A DNA stretch of 24,742 bases from a virus: positions 1-24,742 of IMG/VR virus record IMGVR_UViG_3300044977_000025, one strand, 5' to 3'. The position numbers and the translations under genes are program-made. Positions 6,714-14,431 of the stretch are shown in pieces (position 1 is the stretch's first letter; every line of letters starts with the position of its first letter). The notes beneath the pieces were generated by a model. The model was not told the origin of the DNA and searched no databases. It saw nothing but the letters and a program-made list of their open reading frames with translations.

Positions 6714-7604
6714 ATGGCGAATACCTTCACAAATTTAAATTATACCATCCTCTCGGATACGGTTTTCGAGGAATATGTCGCAAGCATTGCTCCTCTTAAA
6801 ACTTTCTCCTTAGATGTGAGTCCGAAACCAGCCGAGCGTGGTACTATCGTTCAGGCTCTTTTCGTTCCGACCCAGAACGCAGCTTCTAACTTTACCGACG
6901 GCACCGGTTACACTATCGGAAACCTAACGGCTACTTCGGTCCAAGTTACCTTAGACGAACACCCGTTCGTTTCGGCTGGCTTAACCGACACGCAAATCAC
7001 GAACATGCCTCAAGTTAATCTTGAGAAGTTCGGTAACCAGCTCGGATTCCAGCTCGGTAAGAGCGTCTTCCAGACGATCATGGGCGGATTCGTTTCCGGC
7101 GGTGGCGCTAACCAATATCCAAATACTTATGCTTCGAGCGGTTCGCTTAACGTCGCAAAAGTCATCGCTATCGGTGAAGAAGCAGATAACCTTTTCTGGC
7201 CGGAAAATGATCGTACCTTGATCGTTCCTCCGTCGCAGTACGCTTCGCTCCTAAGCGATCCTAACTTACTCAAGTATCTTGAATACGGTTCCGACGAACC
7301 TATCAAGAAGGGTGTCATTCCGAAAGTTGTCGGCTTCGACATTATTAAGAGCACGATCCTTCCGAGCAACGTTCAATTTGGTCTCGCGGTCCGCTCCGAC
7401 GCTATGGCGGTCGGTATGCGTCCGCTATTGGTAGCGGAGTCTCACGACTACTATCAATTGGATACGATGACGAGCGCAGAAGGCTTCGTTATCACGTACC
7501 GTCGCTGGTACGACCGTTCGCTTGGTCAAGACCAAGTGGTTTGGGAATGCGTCTACGGTTTCGAGCCTGGCTTGACCGAAGCAGCGATCATCTTCACTTC
7601 TTAA
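6714..7604 (+). CDS. Major capsid protein, HK97-like
   Basis: This is the protein that forms the icosahedral shell. It has 296 residues and is Cys-poor, with a mix of beta segments and helices fitting the HK97 fold. The N-terminus (NYTILSDTVFEEYVASIAPLKTF) resembles the helical N-arm of the group, and the central part (VAKVIAIGEEADNLFWPENDRTLIVPPSQY) the usual assembly of residues before the A domain. It follows the protease-scaffold gene, as expected. ATG 6714 has GTAATTAA 14 bases upstream. An intrinsic terminator follows the gene at once, which would set high expression of the head genes apart from what follows. Identification is by position, length and general pattern. Confidence 0.85.
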   Translation: MANTFTNLNYTILSDTVFEEYVASIAPLKTFSLDVSPKPAERGTIVQALFVPTQNAASNFTDGTGYTIGNLTATSVQVTLDEHPFVSAGLTDTQITNMPQVNLEKFGNQLGFQLGKSVFQTIMGGFVSGGGANQYPNTYASSGSLNVAKVIAIGEEADNLFWPENDRTLIVPPSQYASLLSDPNLLKYLEYGSDEPIKKGVIPKVVGFDIIKSTILPSNVQFGLAVRSDAMAVGMRPLLVAESHDYYQLDTMTSAEGFVITYRRWYDRSLGQDQVVWECVYGFEPGLTEAAIIFTS

Positions 7605-7627
7605 AAATTCAACCCATAACTCAAGAG

Positions 7628-7654
7628 AACCCAGGCTTAACGGCCTGGGTTTTT
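7628..7654 (+). terminator. Strong intrinsic terminator after the major capsid gene
   Basis: AACCCAGGC at 7628-7636 pairs perfectly with GCCTGGGTT at 7643-7651 around the 6-base loop TTAACG, and a T-run (7650-7654, then CTTT) follows directly. This is a textbook Rho-independent terminator, 24 bases after the capsid stop. Confidence 0.9.
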
Positions 7655-7677
7655 CTTTGTCGGGTATTTCTCTTAAA

Positions 7678-8037
7678 GTGTTCGCGAATCCTTTCAACGT
7701 TAGCCTCCTGGCCGGCCACAGAGATTTAATCCGAGTCTCCGGAGAGTTTCGCGAAATCTGGTTCGCGGACGGGCTCGACGGGGAAACTTATTGCAAAGTA
7801 AAGTGCCTGTGGATTCTCGGTAACGAGGGCATCGTTCGGTTGCGCAATATTTTGGATACGCAGCTTTCGGACTACGACGTGACGATGATCGTCGAGCGGT
7901 CCCAGCTTCCGTTTACCGAAGCGATTCCCCCCGGCAGTTATCTACGCTCTCCGATAGAACAAAAATTGAATGTCGAACATTCTCTAGAGTTCGCGGGCGT
8001 GATTACGCTCCGCCTCAATTACCCGGTTACGCGTTAA
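7678..8037 (+). CDS. Unknown protein, possible head-tail connector
   Basis: The product has 119 residues and no recognised family. It has the look of a small beta-rich connector, with several strands (ISLKVF, LIRVSG, YCKVKCLWILG, DYDVTMIVE) and the end FAGVITLRLNYPVTR. The position after the capsid gene and before tail terminator-like and GpZ-like genes supports a neck or connector role. The frame is open to a TTG at 7657, but that codon lies within the terminator's T-tract. GTG 7678 has GTATTTCTC 14 bases upstream, the signal seen at other genes, and is preferred. Its TAA stop overlaps the stop of the opposite-strand gene through TTAA at 8034-8037. The gene lies beyond the terminator, so it needs read-through or its own promoter. 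Confidence 0.65.
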   Translation: MFANPFNVSLLAGHRDLIRVSGEFREIWFADGLDGETYCKVKCLWILGNEGIVRLRNILDTQLSDYDVTMIVERSQLPFTEAIPPGSYLRSPIEQKLNVEHSLEFAGVITLRLNYPVTR

Positions 8038-8585
8038 TCTTTCGCCTTATTGAAATTCTCGGCGATAACCTGGGCCGCGTGGATCGCTCTCTCCGTAAAG
8101 ACTTTCTGTACCAAATCCTCGATTGTCTTATTGAGCCGTTGTCCCGATACCATCGCGGGAACCGAGAGACCCATAAGGGTTTGTAACGGGAAACGCTTCT
8201 TGGTCCGGCGCACGAATAAATTTCCGCCGTATTGGGCGACATTAAACGCGCTGGCGAGCGTGGTCGTTTTTCCGACCAATTCCCGAATCGTAACCGGACC
8301 TTTCGATTTGCCTCCGATTTGGAAACGACTTAACGGGAACTTCTGTCCGGAGTAGTTGAGGAACGCCGCAAGACGGCTCGGGGAAGCTCGGGAAATCGTA
8401 AGGGTAGACGCTACCTCTTTCGCTTTAACCGCGAAGCTAGACCGTACTGCGCGGCTTACAGCGGTCTTACCGCGTGTAGCGGCTTCGTTCGTAGCGCGAG
8501 CGAGAGCTTTATTCACGCCATTAGGGACTTTCGCGAGAAGATTCTCTACACGTTTTAGGTCCGAAGTGTTTAGCGAAATATTCAT
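8034..8585 (-). CDS. Minor tail protein, GpZ-like
   Basis: The product has 183 residues. The N-terminus (NDLKRVENLLAKVPNGVNKALARATN), the pattern of Ala-rich helix then RGKTAVSRAVRSSFAVKAKEVASTL, the strand QKFPLSRFQIGGKSKGPVTIREL, GNLFVRRTKKRFPLQTLMGLSVPAM, and a C-terminal helix match the prophage minor tail protein Z family. That family acts at the head-proximal tail end during joining of tail to head. It is the last of three genes on the - strand, read after a tail terminator-like protein and a tiny membrane peptide whose TAA touches this ATG. Its stop overlaps that of the convergent gene by 4 bases. Confidence 0.75.
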   Translation of the reverse strand: MNISLNTSDLKRVENLLAKVPNGVNKALARATNEAATRGKTAVSRAVRSSFAVKAKEVASTLTISRASPSRLAAFLNYSGQKFPLSRFQIGGKSKGPVTIRELVGKTTTLASAFNVAQYGGNLFVRRTKKRFPLQTLMGLSVPAMVSGQRLNKTIEDLVQKVFTERAIHAAQVIAENFNKAKD

Positions 8586-8648
8586 TTAGTCTCTGCACGC
8601 GATAATCGTGACGAGAATCGCGACGAAAAGTAGCCATTCGGGAATCAT
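8586..8648 (-). CDS. Tiny hydrophobic membrane peptide coupled to its neighbours
   Basis: A 20-residue frame on the - strand fills the gap between two tail genes exactly. Its ATG (8648-8646) overlaps the TGA of the upstream gene (ATGA), and its TAA (8588-8586) is followed at once by the ATG of the GpZ-like gene at 8585. The peptide begins MIPEW and then has a run of 13 mostly hydrophobic residues (LLFVAILVTIIAC) before a charged end, so it should span or enter a membrane. It is too short for usual gene finders. The IIAC could even act as a weak lipobox, though there is no basic N-terminus. It may be a real membrane peptide or a spacer read only to couple the two neighbours. Confidence 0.45.
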   Translation of the reverse strand: MIPEWLLFVAILVTIIACRD

Positions 8649-9274
8649 ACGTCTGTCGTTCCGTCCTCGGAAATCGGCGGAACGTATCCTGGCACCGGGA
8701 GTTCGTAATCTTCATTCAAGACGGGGCACGGAACGCCGAAGGCACAGTTAATAAGCCCGACCGTAACGGGTCCCAGTTCCCCTTCCGGATCATCGATAAG
8801 ACCTTGGGTTAGGCTATGCTCGTCGTGGAGCATAAAGCCCGGTAAATTCCATTGAATGTTACCGTCAAAATCGGCGGGCGGAATCGCGACGGTTGTAAAG
8901 ATTCCGTACGTAACGGTTTCTAATAGCGTTCGCGTATCGGTCTCGGCTCCGTCTAGCGGATCATCCGACCAACAGGCTACGGCAATATCCACTTCGCAAA
9001 CGCCATAATCGCGGAGCGTATAAACGATGCTCTTCGGCCGCACGATTACTGTCGGGTAAGGCGGAAGCGCGTTGTTCTGTTTAAAACCTGCTAACTTCTG
9101 CGGGATCTTTCCGGCCCATACGCTCGGGTTTACATATGCGCGCTTCTGTCCGGAACCGGGGATTGGGTTAGTCGAAGAGAGAAATTGGCACTCTGCGCCT
9201 GAAGTCCAGTGTTTTATAATCGCGACTAGCGCACGCTTTAAGTCGTTGGCTGTATAACGGAGCGGGAGTTCCAC
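8645..9274 (-). CDS. Probable tail terminator or tail completion protein
   Basis: The product has 209 residues from GTG 9274 (reads MELPLRYTANDLKRALVAII). The frame is open up to an ATG at 9385, but that would overlap a likely gene on the other strand, and the extra residues look unlike a protein start. GTG 9274 has GTATTTAT 12 bases upstream on the - strand. The N-terminal helix, the segment YPTVIVRPKSI, and then a strand with VDIAVACWSDD followed by a long helix (RTLLETVTYGIF) resemble tail terminator proteins, which cap the tail tube and join it to the head. The C-terminal tail is acidic and Pro-rich. It is first in the three-gene - strand block. The function is inferred from pattern and place. 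Confidence 0.6.
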   Translation of the reverse strand: MELPLRYTANDLKRALVAIIKHWTSGAECQFLSSTNPIPGSGQKRAYVNPSVWAGKIPQKLAGFKQNNALPPYPTVIVRPKSIVYTLRDYGVCEVDIAVACWSDDPLDGAETDTRTLLETVTYGIFTTVAIPPADFDGNIQWNLPGFMLHDEHSLTQGLIDDPEGELGPVTVGLINCAFGVPCPVLNEDYELPVPGYVPPISEDGTTDV

Positions 9275-9278
9275 GCCG

Positions 9279-9300
9279 ATAAATACCTGTCGGTATTTAC
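9279..9300. promoter_or_regulatory. Divergent start region between a - and a + gene
   Basis: The 33-base gap between GTG 9274 (-) and ATG 9308 (+) carries a GTATTTAT on the - strand (from 9286 leftward) and GTATTTAC on the + strand (9293-9300). These lie 12 and 15 bases before their start codons. There is too little room for two full promoters with untranslated leaders, so any transcripts starting here would have very short leaders. Confidence 0.45.
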
Positions 9301-9307
9301 TCGGGCG

Positions 9308-9505
9308 ATGAGCGTTATCTTTACTGGTCCTAACATCCCCCAGTGCCAGATTAAACCCGGCACGGTTTATCACAGCGCGGAGCACGTAGACAAAGCGCTA
9401 GTTAATTTTCCTGGCTTAAAGCGCTTTGTTATTCCGCTCGATGTCTTCACGAAGATGAAGCGGAGAACGATCATGCGCCCTCTCGGTTTGAATAAGCTCC
9501 GGTAG
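9308..9505 (+). CDS. Small unknown protein before the sheath gene
   Basis: The product has 65 residues, is basic, and has no recognised family. A strand-like start (MSVIFTGPNIPQCQIKPGTVYH) leads to a helix and a very basic end (KMKRRTIMRPLGLNKLR). Its GTATTTACTCGGGCG leader stands 15 bases before ATG 9308. It closely resembles the leader of the baseplate J gene at 18923 and the divergent site at 16341. It opens the second + strand run, which continues into the tail sheath after a 28-base gap. The codon choice looks like that of its neighbours. A small tail-assembly protein is possible from position alone. Confidence 0.55.
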   Translation: MSVIFTGPNIPQCQIKPGTVYHSAEHVDKALVNFPGLKRFVIPLDVFTKMKRRTIMRPLGLNKLR

Positions 9506-9533
9506 CTCTTTCTCGAAAGTAATTAAGGAAAGA

Positions 9534-11063
9534 ATGGCTACTAGTTACGCGCACGGGATTTATTCTAATACACTTTCGACTCCGGTTATCCCACCGGTAC
9601 AAAGCGCCGCCGGAGCGATCACCGCTGTAGGTCGTGCGCCCGTCTACCAGCTAAACGTTCCGTGTACTTCGAGCGGCTACGCTTCCGTTGTTAACGTTGC
9701 GATCGTTTGTAATAACCAATCCGATTTTTCGACGAGCTTCGGAAATATCACCTCTAATTTCTCGAAGTACGGACTAGCTGGCACCGCTTACTCGGTCTTG
9801 ACTCTTTTTAACGCTGGTCCGGTTTACGCGATCAACGTTTTCGATCCTTCGGCTCCCGGTAATAACACGACCGTTACCGATGCGACTATTACTTTCACCG
9901 ACAACGCTTCGGCTATTGCCGCGCAGGTTTGCCAAGGTTCTATCGTCCTAACTTCCGGTGGCGTCACGTTAACCAACGTCGCCAACCCGGGTGGCGTAGA
10001 CTTCTCGGTTAGCTATTCCGCCGACGGTAATACTTGCACGATTGAGTTGCAGCCGTCCTCGAGCTATTACTCGATCTCTTCGGCGACAATCTCCTATAAA
10101 GCTGCGGTTCCGACGAACGTCACGAATACGACTATTGCGGGTGGCGTCGACGAAAACGGAAATCGTTCCGGTATCGCGGTCATCGATAATGTTTATCAGC
10201 AAACCGGCAATGTACCGATGGTTTGTATGGCTTCCGATTTCGCGGATGACCCTACGGTCTTCGCTACCGGTCAAGCCAAAGTCCAATCTATCGGCGGACA
10301 ATTTACCGGCCACTGGCTCGGTCAAGTTTCCGCGACTGCCGTTCCGTATTGGACTGGCGTCGAAGTTTGGAAAACGATCACGGCTAACTTCGTTTCCGAA
10401 TGGGCGACAATTGCTTGGCCGAACGGAAGCCTAAACGGTGTCGAGATTCTCGGCGTTAACTTCCTCGCAGGAAACTTTTCGCAGGTTACGGCGCAGAACG
10501 GTCTGGGAGTTCCTTTCTGGTCTCCGTCGAACTATCCGCTTCCGATTACGGCGACCGTCGCTGGTACGAACGGCGCGGTTAATGTTTTCCTAAGTCAAGA
10601 AGATGCGAACTCCTTAAACGGAATCGGCGTCTGGACGATGCGAAACGATCAGGGCTGGATTAGCTGGGGCGACAATACTTCGATTTATCCGACTTCAACC
10701 GACCCAGCTTGGCGTTGGATTCCGGTTAACATCATGTTCCGATGGATGGGTAACCAACTTGGGTTGCTACTCCGTCCCTTCCGCGACGTGCCGGGAAATC
10801 TTCGCAATCTAACCGATTGCGCGGCTTCGATTAAGCAATTCGGTAACGGACTTGTAGCGGTAGGCGCACTTAATACGTTCGCCCTTACTTTCCCGACAAC
10901 GACTAACACGGTCGTGACGGTAGAGGACGGAATCTACAACTGGCAGTTAGCGGTTACGCCTCCGATTCCGATGGAGCAAATTTACCTTAACTTCTTCTTC
11001 GATTCTAACTCGCTCGCTTCGTGGATCGAGGCGGTTAGCTCTTCCGTGGTTGGTAATTCCTAA
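9534..11063 (+). CDS. Tail sheath protein
   Basis: The sheath subunit surrounds the tail tube and contracts to drive it through the host envelope. The product has 509 residues. The start (YAHGIYSNTLSTPVIPPVQSAAGAITAVGRAP) matches the usual sheath opening, where a conserved N-terminal arm is followed by a GxAP turn. The C-terminal domain (RWIPVNIMFRWMGNQLGLLLRPF... EDGIYNWQLAVTPPIPMEQIYLNFFFDSN) matches the conserved sheath core of the P2 FI type, with the C-terminal strand that links to the next subunit. The middle is Thr/Asn/Ser-rich and less conserved. The leader GTAATTAAGGAAAG has both the GTAnTT element (15 bases upstream) and a fair Shine-Dalgarno. It shows that the tail is contractile. 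Confidence 0.9.
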   Translation: MATSYAHGIYSNTLSTPVIPPVQSAAGAITAVGRAPVYQLNVPCTSSGYASVVNVAIVCNNQSDFSTSFGNITSNFSKYGLAGTAYSVLTLFNAGPVYAINVFDPSAPGNNTTVTDATITFTDNASAIAAQVCQGSIVLTSGGVTLTNVANPGGVDFSVSYSADGNTCTIELQPSSSYYSISSATISYKAAVPTNVTNTTIAGGVDENGNRSGIAVIDNVYQQTGNVPMVCMASDFADDPTVFATGQAKVQSIGGQFTGHWLGQVSATAVPYWTGVEVWKTITANFVSEWATIAWPNGSLNGVEILGVNFLAGNFSQVTAQNGLGVPFWSPSNYPLPITATVAGTNGAVNVFLSQEDANSLNGIGVWTMRNDQGWISWGDNTSIYPTSTDPAWRWIPVNIMFRWMGNQLGLLLRPFRDVPGNLRNLTDCAASIKQFGNGLVAVGALNTFALTFPTTTNTVVTVEDGIYNWQLAVTPPIPMEQIYLNFFFDSNSLASWIEAVSSSVVGNS

Positions 11064-11068
11064 ACTTT

Positions 11069-11599
11069 ATGCCTAACTATAGTTTTACAGTAAAGCGCTA
11101 CAAAGCGTATCTCAACGGTAACCCAATTGCAACGGGGCTCGCGGATGCGGTAACGCCAAAACTTACTAATCCCAAGGCTGAGATTAGCGGAGCGGGGGTT
11201 ATTCCCTTCGACGTACCGATCAGCGGGATGCCGAAAATGGGAGCGGCGACGCTTACTTTCCATTCCCCTGGAAGCGATTTTTACTCATTATTTTCCGGCG
11301 GAGCGGCAACGATTCGACTTGCGAGCGCAATTTACACTTACCAGAGTGGGGCCAATAACGGCGCTACGCCAACGCTTCCGTCTACCCCCACGGTTCCGGA
11401 AATAATCGTTATGACGGGTTTGCCGGATGAGCTAGACCCAGGCCGTAGAGAATCCGGAAACAAAGCCACTTGTACGGTTCAGTTGTTACCCTCGTACCTT
11501 TATATCGAAATGGGTGGCGTCGAGTATGTGGAAGTTGACCCTATCAACGGTGTTTGCCGTTTGCTGGGAGTTGACGTCAACGCTCAAGACGGAATCTGA
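11069..11599 (+). CDS. Major tail tube protein
   Basis: The tube protein forms the inner hollow tail through which DNA passes. The product has 176 residues, close to P2 FII (172). The pattern MPNYSFTVKRYKAYLNGNPIATG, then AVTPKLTNPKAEISGAG and VPISGMPKMGAATLTF, fits the FII-type tube fold, in which the N-terminus enters the beta-barrel and the Gly-Met-Pro turn precedes a strand. The C-terminal half (EIIVMTGLPDELDPGRRESGNKATCTVQL) also fits. It sits 5 bases after the sheath stop with no clear ribosome-binding site, so it is probably translated by coupling to the sheath. The gene is followed by a 76-base gap containing only weak stem-loops. Confidence 0.85.
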   Translation: MPNYSFTVKRYKAYLNGNPIATGLADAVTPKLTNPKAEISGAGVIPFDVPISGMPKMGAATLTFHSPGSDFYSLFSGGAATIRLASAIYTYQSGANNGATPTLPSTPTVPEIIVMTGLPDELDPGRRESGNKATCTVQLLPSYLYIEMGGVEYVEVDPINGVCRLLGVDVNAQDGI

Positions 11600-11675
11600 T
11601 CGACCCACTAAAAAGGGTACGTTTTCTTTTAGCGTTAGGATCTGACGCGGTCCCTGTCGGGTAGTTATTCGTAAT

Positions 11676-12014
11676 ATGCCTAAAGCAACGAAATTGCCCG
11701 ACGTACATAAACTTTCTCAGCCGTACACGGTCGGAAATAAAACCCTCACCGAACTCCAGGTCAAAGCTCCGGGGGGAGTATTAAGGACTGGTCTTTTGCT
11801 CCAATTGTTAGGAGAGTTCCAATCACTATTCCCTGGTATTTACGATGCGGCTGCCGTAAAGATTTCGGACTTTACGTTTGTAACGTTAGCGCTTGCAAAG
11901 TTTAATGGTTTGACTCTCGAAGAACTTCAAGAGCTTCCGGTTCCCGAATTATTGCCGGCTGTGGGATTGGCGATAAGTTTTTTGTACGTCAAACCGGAAG
12001 AGACGAAAACCTAA
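11676..12014 (+). CDS. Tail assembly chaperone, short (unshifted) form
   Basis: The product has 112 residues and the features of the P2 gpE/Mu gp41 class: a short N-terminal region with TVGNKTLTELQVKAP, then a mostly helical C-terminal half with LSxLEL-type helix ends (LTLEELQELPVPELL). These small acidic proteins coat the tape measure while the tube is built and leave before the tail is complete. It lies directly upstream of the tape measure gene. GTAGTTAT lies 15 bases before ATG 11676. Near its end it carries the slippery site T TTT TTG at 11978-11984. A -1 shift there gives a longer form (listed separately), as in P2 E/E' and lambda G/GT. Confidence 0.8.
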   Translation: MPKATKLPDVHKLSQPYTVGNKTLTELQVKAPGGVLRTGLLLQLLGEFQSLFPGIYDAAAVKISDFTFVTLALAKFNGLTLEELQELPVPELLPAVGLAISFLYVKPEETKT

Positions 12015-12154
12015 CGCACGAGAATCTTTGGAAGATCCTTTTAAAGATTTCCAGTACGTCGTATTCCGGCATTGAACCTTTCTTGGCGCTCCCTTTATCC
12101 GAGCTGTTTTACGTCAGCTCATATAGCGTCGATTTGTTTTCTACCAAGGAGTAA
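11676..12154 (+). CDS. Tail assembly chaperone, long form made by -1 frameshift
   Basis: After the slippery heptamer at 11978-11984, shifting back one base continues with GTA CGT CAA ... for 56 codons to TAA 12152-12154, giving a product of about 159 residues. The added part ends with a helical, Leu-rich segment (IEPFLALPLSELFYVSSYS) and reaches to 10 bases before the tape measure gene, filling what would otherwise be a 149-base gap. This is the arrangement of P2 E+E', where the frameshifted form contacts the tape measure. I see the open frame and the heptamer directly. That a shift occurs is inference from the family. No downstream stem at the usual 5-9 base distance was found; a 7-pair stem (12023-12029 with 12043-12049) is farther away. 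Confidence 0.75.
11978..11984 (+). promoter_or_regulatory. Slippery heptamer T TTT TTG for -1 frameshift
   Basis: The seven bases fit X XXY YYZ in the frame of the gene: the codons are TTT (11979-11981) and TTG (11982-11984) with a preceding T. The -1 frame is open for 56 codons beyond it. Both tRNAs can re-pair after slipping back one base. Confidence 0.8.
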
Positions 12155-12163
12155 TTCTCTGTA

Positions 12164-14200
12164 ATGCCCCAGGAACAAAAAGCCCAAATCGCTTTAGCCG
12201 CTAGGCAAGATTCGTCTTTCAATAAGACGTTTACTGACGCGCAAAAGAAGCTCCAAGAGCTTCAAGAAAAAACGGCGGAAGCGGGTAAAGGCTTTGGCGA
12301 GTTTAAGGACAAGATCCTAGAGATTGCCGGAGTCACTTATGTCTTCGACAAGATCAAAGAGAGCGTCGACGAGCTTGTAGAATCTTGGGGTGAGTTGACC
12401 TCGATGGGCGAAAAAGTCGTCCAAATGGAGGCGAACTTAACGGGTGCCCTTCAGGCGCAAAATGACGCGATGCGCGGTTCGACGGAAGCTCTCCGCGAAC
12501 ATACCGAAGCTACCGAACGATACATCGCGACTCGCTCCCGCTTAAGCCTACAGAGCAAGACCGCCGAAACTGCGTTAGCCTTACAGCTTATACAGCTAGG
12601 CGTTCCGACCGGCACCCCGTTAAACGCCATCATGGCGAGCGTTAGCCGTTCGACGGACGTTCACGGCATCTATAAAACGGAAGCGGCGCAAGCTTATCAA
12701 TCGGAGTTGACCTCCGCTTTAAACCGTGCCGCCTCAACCGGAAATACCAAAGGATTAATCGGCTACGGGTATAACACCCGGGGACTAGACTTAAACCGGA
12801 AAGCGAAAGGCGAACACGAAGTTGGTAGCGCGGGGTGGCTACAAAATCTAGCGATCCTTACCAACGCCATTAACGCGCAGGACAAGGACAAAAAGGTTGA
12901 CGAGCGGATTAAGAAGCTGGCCGATGCAAATAAGAAGTGGGAAGAGTTACAGGAAAAGTTCGCCGATGTCGCGCTTACGATTTCCTCCGATTTCGCAGAA
13001 GTTTTGTCCCCGTTCTTGGACGGATTCGGAGAGGACTTCGATCAGTTTTGTACCACGCTAAAGAATACCGCGGCGGAGTTAATGCAAGAATTAAAGCCGT
13101 CCATTCCGGTGCTAGAGCAATGGGGAAAGACGGTTACGAAATGGGTCGCAGATTTCTTTGCGCCTAATCAAAAAACTTGGTTACCGGGCGGAAGCTTTGA
13201 GGCGCTAAAAAAGAAACCATCCGAAGGGGGATTATTTACGCAGATTAAGGATGGCTTAACGTTATTGGTGCCGCCCTTAAAAGCGTTCGCGGAGGCTGTG
13301 GCAAATCTCGCGGTTACGATTACGGGGATTAAGAGTTTGCCGGACCTCGTCACGGAGGTCAATAACGACATAAAGTCTCTAACGGCTCTTTTCAAATTCT
13401 TCTCGGATCTTATGGCGGGGAATTGGACTGCGCTTCCGGGAGATTTAGGGGCGGTCATTTCGTCGGGTGGTTCTGGCGGCTCCGGAGCTACTGGTAACCT
13501 ATCGAGCGTAGGGACAACGGTTGCGCCCTTTGATATACGAAATCCAAGCCCAACGGCTTTGCAGGCGGGGATAAACGGCCTGCTTCCGAACTTCTCGAAT
13601 CTCTATGGTTCGGGCGGTGCCGGTGCCGGTCCGGGTGGCGTAAAGATGACCCATTACGGGTATCCTGGCGATCCATCTCCCGATTCGAATAGTAAACGCG
13701 GAATTGGCGACCACGATAATCGCCTCACGGCTCTTCAGTCCGCGGCATTAACGGCTTCGGAGCGGCTCGCGGTTTTCGGAGTAACCGGGCACAGTACGGG
13801 TCGACAGATACCGGGCACTAATTACATCGATGACGATACCGCTCCGGAAAGTGACCGTCGCATCGATGTCTATGATCCGCAGAACGTCTTAAAATTTGCT
13901 AGAGGCGGTTTCGTAAATCGTCCTACGCTCGGTATGCTCGGCGAGGCTGGCGAGGAGGTAGTAGTACCGCTCTCGGGCGATAGAAATCGCTCCTGGGGGC
14001 TCCTGGGAGCTGCGATGGGGCGTTTAGGAGTTCGCGGAGCCGGAGGCGGTCACGTTATCCACTTCGGCGGATTCAATATCAACGTTTCCGGAGCGACCGA
14101 GAGCAACGCAGGCGAACTAGCGACCTCCATCGGAGAAATGGCGATGGAGTATATCCGAGATCAAATCTCCACCGAACGGAGTCGGCTCCTTCCGGTTTAA
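12164..14200 (+). CDS. Tail tape measure protein
   Basis: The tape measure fixes tail length and lies inside the tube. The product has 678 residues, which is fairly short and implies a tail near 100 nm if the usual 1.5 Angstrom per residue rule holds. The first half is helical and coiled-coil (Glu, Lys, Gln-rich, about 1-110 and 240-270). A hydrophobic stretch follows (about 360-450), then a Gly/Ser-rich linker. The signature FARGGFVNRPTLGMLGEAGEEVVVPL stands near 575-605, the end segment common to many tape measures. It begins 10 bases after the frameshifted chaperone ends. GTAATTCTC lies 13 bases before ATG 12164, preceded by AAGGAG. Confidence 0.88.
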   Translation: MPQEQKAQIALAARQDSSFNKTFTDAQKKLQELQEKTAEAGKGFGEFKDKILEIAGVTYVFDKIKESVDELVESWGELTSMGEKVVQMEANLTGALQAQNDAMRGSTEALREHTEATERYIATRSRLSLQSKTAETALALQLIQLGVPTGTPLNAIMASVSRSTDVHGIYKTEAAQAYQSELTSALNRAASTGNTKGLIGYGYNTRGLDLNRKAKGEHEVGSAGWLQNLAILTNAINAQDKDKKVDERIKKLADANKKWEELQEKFADVALTISSDFAEVLSPFLDGFGEDFDQFCTTLKNTAAELMQELKPSIPVLEQWGKTVTKWVADFFAPNQKTWLPGGSFEALKKKPSEGGLFTQIKDGLTLLVPPLKAFAEAVANLAVTITGIKSLPDLVTEVNNDIKSLTALFKFFSDLMAGNWTALPGDLGAVISSGGSGGSGATGNLSSVGTTVAPFDIRNPSPTALQAGINGLLPNFSNLYGSGGAGAGPGGVKMTHYGYPGDPSPDSNSKRGIGDHDNRLTALQSAALTASERLAVFGVTGHSTGRQIPGTNYIDDDTAPESDRRIDVYDPQNVLKFARGGFVNRPTLGMLGEAGEEVVVPLSGDRNRSWGLLGAAMGRLGVRGAGGGHVIHFGGFNINVSGATESNAGELATSIGEMAMEYIRDQISTERSRLLPV

Positions 14201-14203
14201 AAT

Positions 14204-14431
14204 ATGGCGACGATCATTAAACAGATTCAAACGATTTCCGGGGATACTTTCGACATTATCGCGCAGAGAGAATACGGAAATTGCACGCTCATCGGTCCGC
14301 TAATCGATGCGAATCTAGATTACGCGAACGTTATGTTCTTCGACCAGGGCGTAACGATAAACATCCCCGAGGTTACGATTGCTCCGGCCCAAATCGCGGG
14401 TCCACCTTGGAGTCCGGTTTTCGTTTCCTAG
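14204..14431 (+). CDS. Tail protein X, P2 X-like
   Basis: The product has 75 residues. TISGDTFDIIAQREYGN (about 8-24) is the start of a LysM-like fold as seen in P2 tail protein X. It is followed by LIDANLDYANVMFFDQGVTINIPEV, in which the pattern of helix then asparagine and PxV is kept. P2 X binds the distal tail hub during baseplate assembly. It starts 3 bases after the tape measure stop, without a ribosome-binding site. Its TAG stop overlaps that of the opposite-strand D gene through CTAG at 14428-14431. Confidence 0.85.
   Translation: MATIIKQIQTISGDTFDIIAQREYGNCTLIGPLIDANLDYANVMFFDQGVTINIPEVTIAPAQIAGPPWSPVFVS

Noticed and set aside
7657-7659. TTG 7657 as the start of the gene ending at 8037
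   Set aside because: It lies at the end of the terminator T-tract without any start signal, while GTG 7678 has GTATTTCTC at the usual distance.
9275-9385. Longer start at ATG 9385 for the tail terminator-like gene
   Set aside because: It would overlap a probable + strand gene from 9308 on; the added residues look unlike a protein start, and GTG 9274 has the start element.
10042-10434. 130-codon + strand frame within the sheath gene
   Set aside because: It is a shifted-frame shadow of the sheath gene with Arg/Ser-rich translation.
11600-11675. Terminator after the tail tube gene
   Set aside because: Only 4-pair and AT-rich bulged stems are seen; they are too weak to call.
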